From positions 459,605,576 to 459,669,575 of the forward strand of contig CM077116.1 in assembly GCA_039619475.1 (NCBI GenBank): a DNA stretch of 64,000 nucleotides. Reading direction: 5' to 3'. The translations under genes and the position numbers were made by a program. The notes beneath the pieces were generated by a model. The model had not been told where the DNA came from. It saw nothing but the letters and a program-made list of their open reading frames with translations, and ran no database searches. This stretch comes from Icerya purchasi (lineage: Eukaryota; Arthropoda; Insecta; Hemiptera; Monophlebidae). Of the stretch, positions 48,721 to 64,000 are shown piece after piece; within the stretch, counting starts at the first letter, position 1, and each line of letters opens with the position of its first letter.

Positions 48721-50524
48721 ACATTGACACTGCAGTGAATCAAAGTCGATATTTAATTACGACGACATTTTACAGGTGGGTAACCGCTGTTCTCTGATCA
48801 AGTCAGGAACTTTGAAAATTCAGTTGTACTTTTAAACATATACTAGACAATTATGATTAAGTAAAGTGTCTGCACAATTTGGAGGTTTTTAGAGGAAGGG
48901 AAAACGATTCTGGAACTGCGTATAAAAACTCATATGGGCCAACTTCACTCTCAAATGATAGTGTAAAGAAAATAACTGCTGGAAACTAAATAGAGTATGA
49001 TTAACGGGGACGGACGCTAATACAATTGTCGCGGTGGTGGGAATATTAAGGACCTTATTGTTACTTTCATTTTATTTAGATTCGATGATCAAAGTGCAAC
49101 TTAGATATCTCAAATAGTCAATTACAGCCGTGAATGGGAAGGAAGGAGTAAAATATTGGGTTGTATTATAAAATATTAAGTCTAAAACCTATAAAATTAC
49201 TTTTTAATTTTTTTTTCCCGGTATTAATAGAATTCGCTAATTTCTTGTATGTGATAGCTGCAATCAGAACATCGCGATAAGGAATTCACTTAAAAGAACT
49301 GATATCGGATAAATGATCTCAACAAACCAAAAGTCAGTCAGCCGATTACAGATAGAGTATAAAATTGATGAATGTCTATCGTTTTTAAATACCGAGGAAA
49401 AATCCAAATGCCTTAATAATATTTGTCTCGAAGAATTATGCATAAATCTTCAGGATAATTTTTTTCAGATTGCAACACAACTTATAAAGGTACATTTTAT
49501 GTGAATGAAATCATAAAAAGGAACTGAAAAGATTGCAATGTAATATCCGGCTTAGTCTTGACAAGAAAGAATCTTAATAAAACCCAGTTTACACAATCAG
49601 AAAATTGATAGTATCGGTGCAGAAAGAGGAAGAATACAGTCTAGACGCGTACTACTTGACTGTGAAAAATCTGGCATTATAGCTTGTAAAGTTATGTTAG
49701 GATTGGCTTATTGTATTGCTAGAATCTATTGTTTTTTTTTTTCTTAAGCGTACTAACAAATTAGGGTCTTGAGTTTGAGAATTAGCGATGGTAAATAAAA
49801 ATTATTAAAATAATCGTTAATGGTTGCGTGGAAGACAAGGATAAACCACCGTGCATACCATCACATGCATGTGAGTCGGCGTTCAGACATACAAATTTGG
49901 ATTGCACTTTTATCGCTGTTTCAAGTGCAGAAATTGACATTATCTATACCTGTACAACAAGAACTAGGTAGTCACAACGCTTAAAATTACTAAAAGATAA
50001 GTTTGAAAACAAGCTGAACAAAAACTGGGGTAAGGAAGAGAGAAAATCAATGCAGTTGTTATTCCAATTCTCACTACAATTAAAAGTGTCGAATCGTATA
50101 GTCGAAATTTCTAACGGTAAGTATTTGGAAATTGTTAATGAGTAGTCAAATTTAAAAGCGAGGAAGATACTTTAAGGAAGACAATATAGATATCGAAATA
50201 AAGGTTGATTTGTACATGAATTAGTCAGGTTTTGGGTGATGACGGATCCGCACTGAAATGAGGGTTCGAGGTATGTTTTTATGTGGAAGTATTTATACGC
50301 GAGTTCCATTAATTACTGATCATGTGACATCTCAGAAAACTCCAGGATGGCGGCTGGTCTCACAGACCCCTTTTAATTTCAGGAAAAAAAAATACTCGGA
50401 TAGCTATTAATACACTGCGAAAATGAATAAACTATTGTTTTTATTCTTCATTTATGATCATGATTTACGTTTTTACTTTATTATTGATAAATTACATTAT
50501 TTTCGTAAATTTTCAGTTTATCTC

Positions 50525-50584
<60 letters not shown>

Positions 50585-51102
50585 GGTTAAATTTTGCGTT
50601 AATTATATTAGAAGCGCACACAAAATAAGTAATTTTGGGAACGATAATGTTTCTTTCGGAACTATAGTACATAAGAAAGTACATCAAAATCAGAAATCCA
50701 GAATAGACAAAAGTTTATTTTCAGAATACCGATATTTTTATTTAATACTTGAAAAACTTTTTTTTTTCTTTCGTAAACGGTTTCTTCCTCTTTCAAACTT
50801 CTTATTCTTCATTATGCACGATGTTAATGTTTAATAATTTACCGGTGATACTTTAATTTCAGTTAGCATAATTTTATTGCCATATTAATTACAAAATTCA
50901 GTACTTTGTTAAAACATTATAAAATAAATGCACGATTTTCGTATGAAAATATTAGAAGTAAAAACTGTATTATTTGGGAAGGAGGATAATTAGTTTAAAC
51001 ACGAGCATACACATACATTTACATAAATATACTTATGATTAAAAAATATGCGACTTGCACATGCCCATTGGATTCTTCCTGGAATAAATTCTTTAAAATA
51101 CT
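48720..51102. other. Intergenic 3' of RGP1
   Basis: Holds an (AAT)n run at 50525-50580 and a candidate AATAAA on the minus strand at 50878-50873 for RGP1. A plus-strand frame at 49313-49492 ends at a donor-like AAAG|GTACAT but has no partner exon. Confidence 0.4.
50525..50580. repeat. (AAT)n microsatellite
   Basis: About 18 units of AAT; it produces the poly-Ile run in the spurious frame at 50454-50834. Confidence 0.95.
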
Positions 51103-63338
<12,236 letters not shown>

Positions 63339-64000
63339 CTAAAAATAGAAAAAATGAAAAAAAACGTTTATAAATGTCGAAAAGGTTTATCATGATAGAA
63401 TATTTAAAAGGTTTCAATAAATATCAAAACATTTTATAATTTTGAATCTGTTAAGCAAAATTTGAAAATGATTCAACTGCTTTTATTTTTGATTTGAAAA
63501 ATGAGCGTATTTATATTATTTTCTTTTTTTCTACTATTGCCCTTCTTTGATCTTATACATCTCGATGCGACATACCAGATTTTTTTCTACCAAGGTAATA
63601 GTGAACATTAACAAAAAGCTGTATTATTTCAAACAAAAAAAAAAAAAATAAAGTAAAATTAAAATCGTCTATTTTCTGCATTTAATTAAGTATGAATAGA
63701 GGTAAACATCAATAACAGAAATATAATAAATTTCAGAAAAGAAAAAAATGATCCATATAAACTAAATGAGCACATTACTGCTGTTAAACGTGAATAAATA
63801 GAAAAATTATTTGTAGCTGAACATGTAATAATAAATAAGCACAAATTAAATCTTAACATTAACACTGACACAGACATTTTAAAATACATAATCAATAAAT
63901 AATTCCTAAATTATGCTGACGCTTATTATGTTAAGTTGAAGAATAATTTATTTAATAATAATCTAGTCCTATATAACAACAGACCATTAATTAAAATTAA
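63339..64000. other. RGP1 intron, right edge
   Basis: AT-rich. No RGP1-like exon can be read upstream of 63338, so the preceding exon lies beyond the window. Confidence 0.6.

Noticed and set aside
50454..50834. 126-codon plus-strand frame with poly-Ile
   Set aside because: Created by the (AAT)n microsatellite.

Overview
This is eukaryotic nuclear DNA, most likely from an insect; a hemipteran-like genome is possible but I cannot fix the order. The reasons are strong AT richness, split genes with GT-AG introns of up to about 8 kb, tRNA-derived SINEs, and relics of Helitron, piggyBac, mariner, LINE and LTR elements typical of arthropods. No prokaryotic features are present.

Four protein-coding genes can be assembled from conserved exons with matching splice phases. 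(1) 61-9864, minus strand: a complete three-exon gene for deoxyhypusine hydroxylase (DOHH), the HEAT-repeat di-iron enzyme that finishes hypusine on eIF5A. All four His-Glu metal-binding pairs are present. (2) 13264-19519, plus strand: a complete seven-exon gene (334 aa, 'gene A') of a family I do not recognise. (3) 28557-44261, plus strand: a tandem paralogue of gene A ('gene B', six exons, about 254 aa). Exons 2 and 3 of A and B have exactly the same lengths and phases, and exon 3 encodes an invariant Cys/His module. (4) 51103 to 63338 and beyond the right edge, minus strand: the last five exons of RGP1, the partner of RIC1 in the Rab6 guanine-nucleotide exchange complex at the Golgi.

The rest is introns and intergenic DNA full of decayed mobile elements. 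DOHH intron 2 has a LINE tail (about 3850-4490). The DOHH-gene A interval has SINE relics and a 1.34-kb terminal-inverted-repeat element with a second palindrome nested in it. Gene A intron 3 has a tRNA-headed SINE. The A-B interval has a reverse-transcriptase relic. Gene B introns hold a nested Helitron with a CTGT/CTAT microsatellite, a piggyBac transposase 3' end, and a badly decayed Helitron Rep/helicase. Between gene B and RGP1 are two head-to-tail Helitrons, the first with 190-bp internal repeats and helicase fragments, and a mariner relic. RGP1 introns hold a SINE, a long AT microsatellite, a foldback element, an endonuclease-domain (EEP) fragment, and an LTR retrotransposon reduced to gag and protease between its LTRs.

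The two conserved genes are housekeeping and not obviously linked in function. The undescribed item is the tandem A/B family between them.
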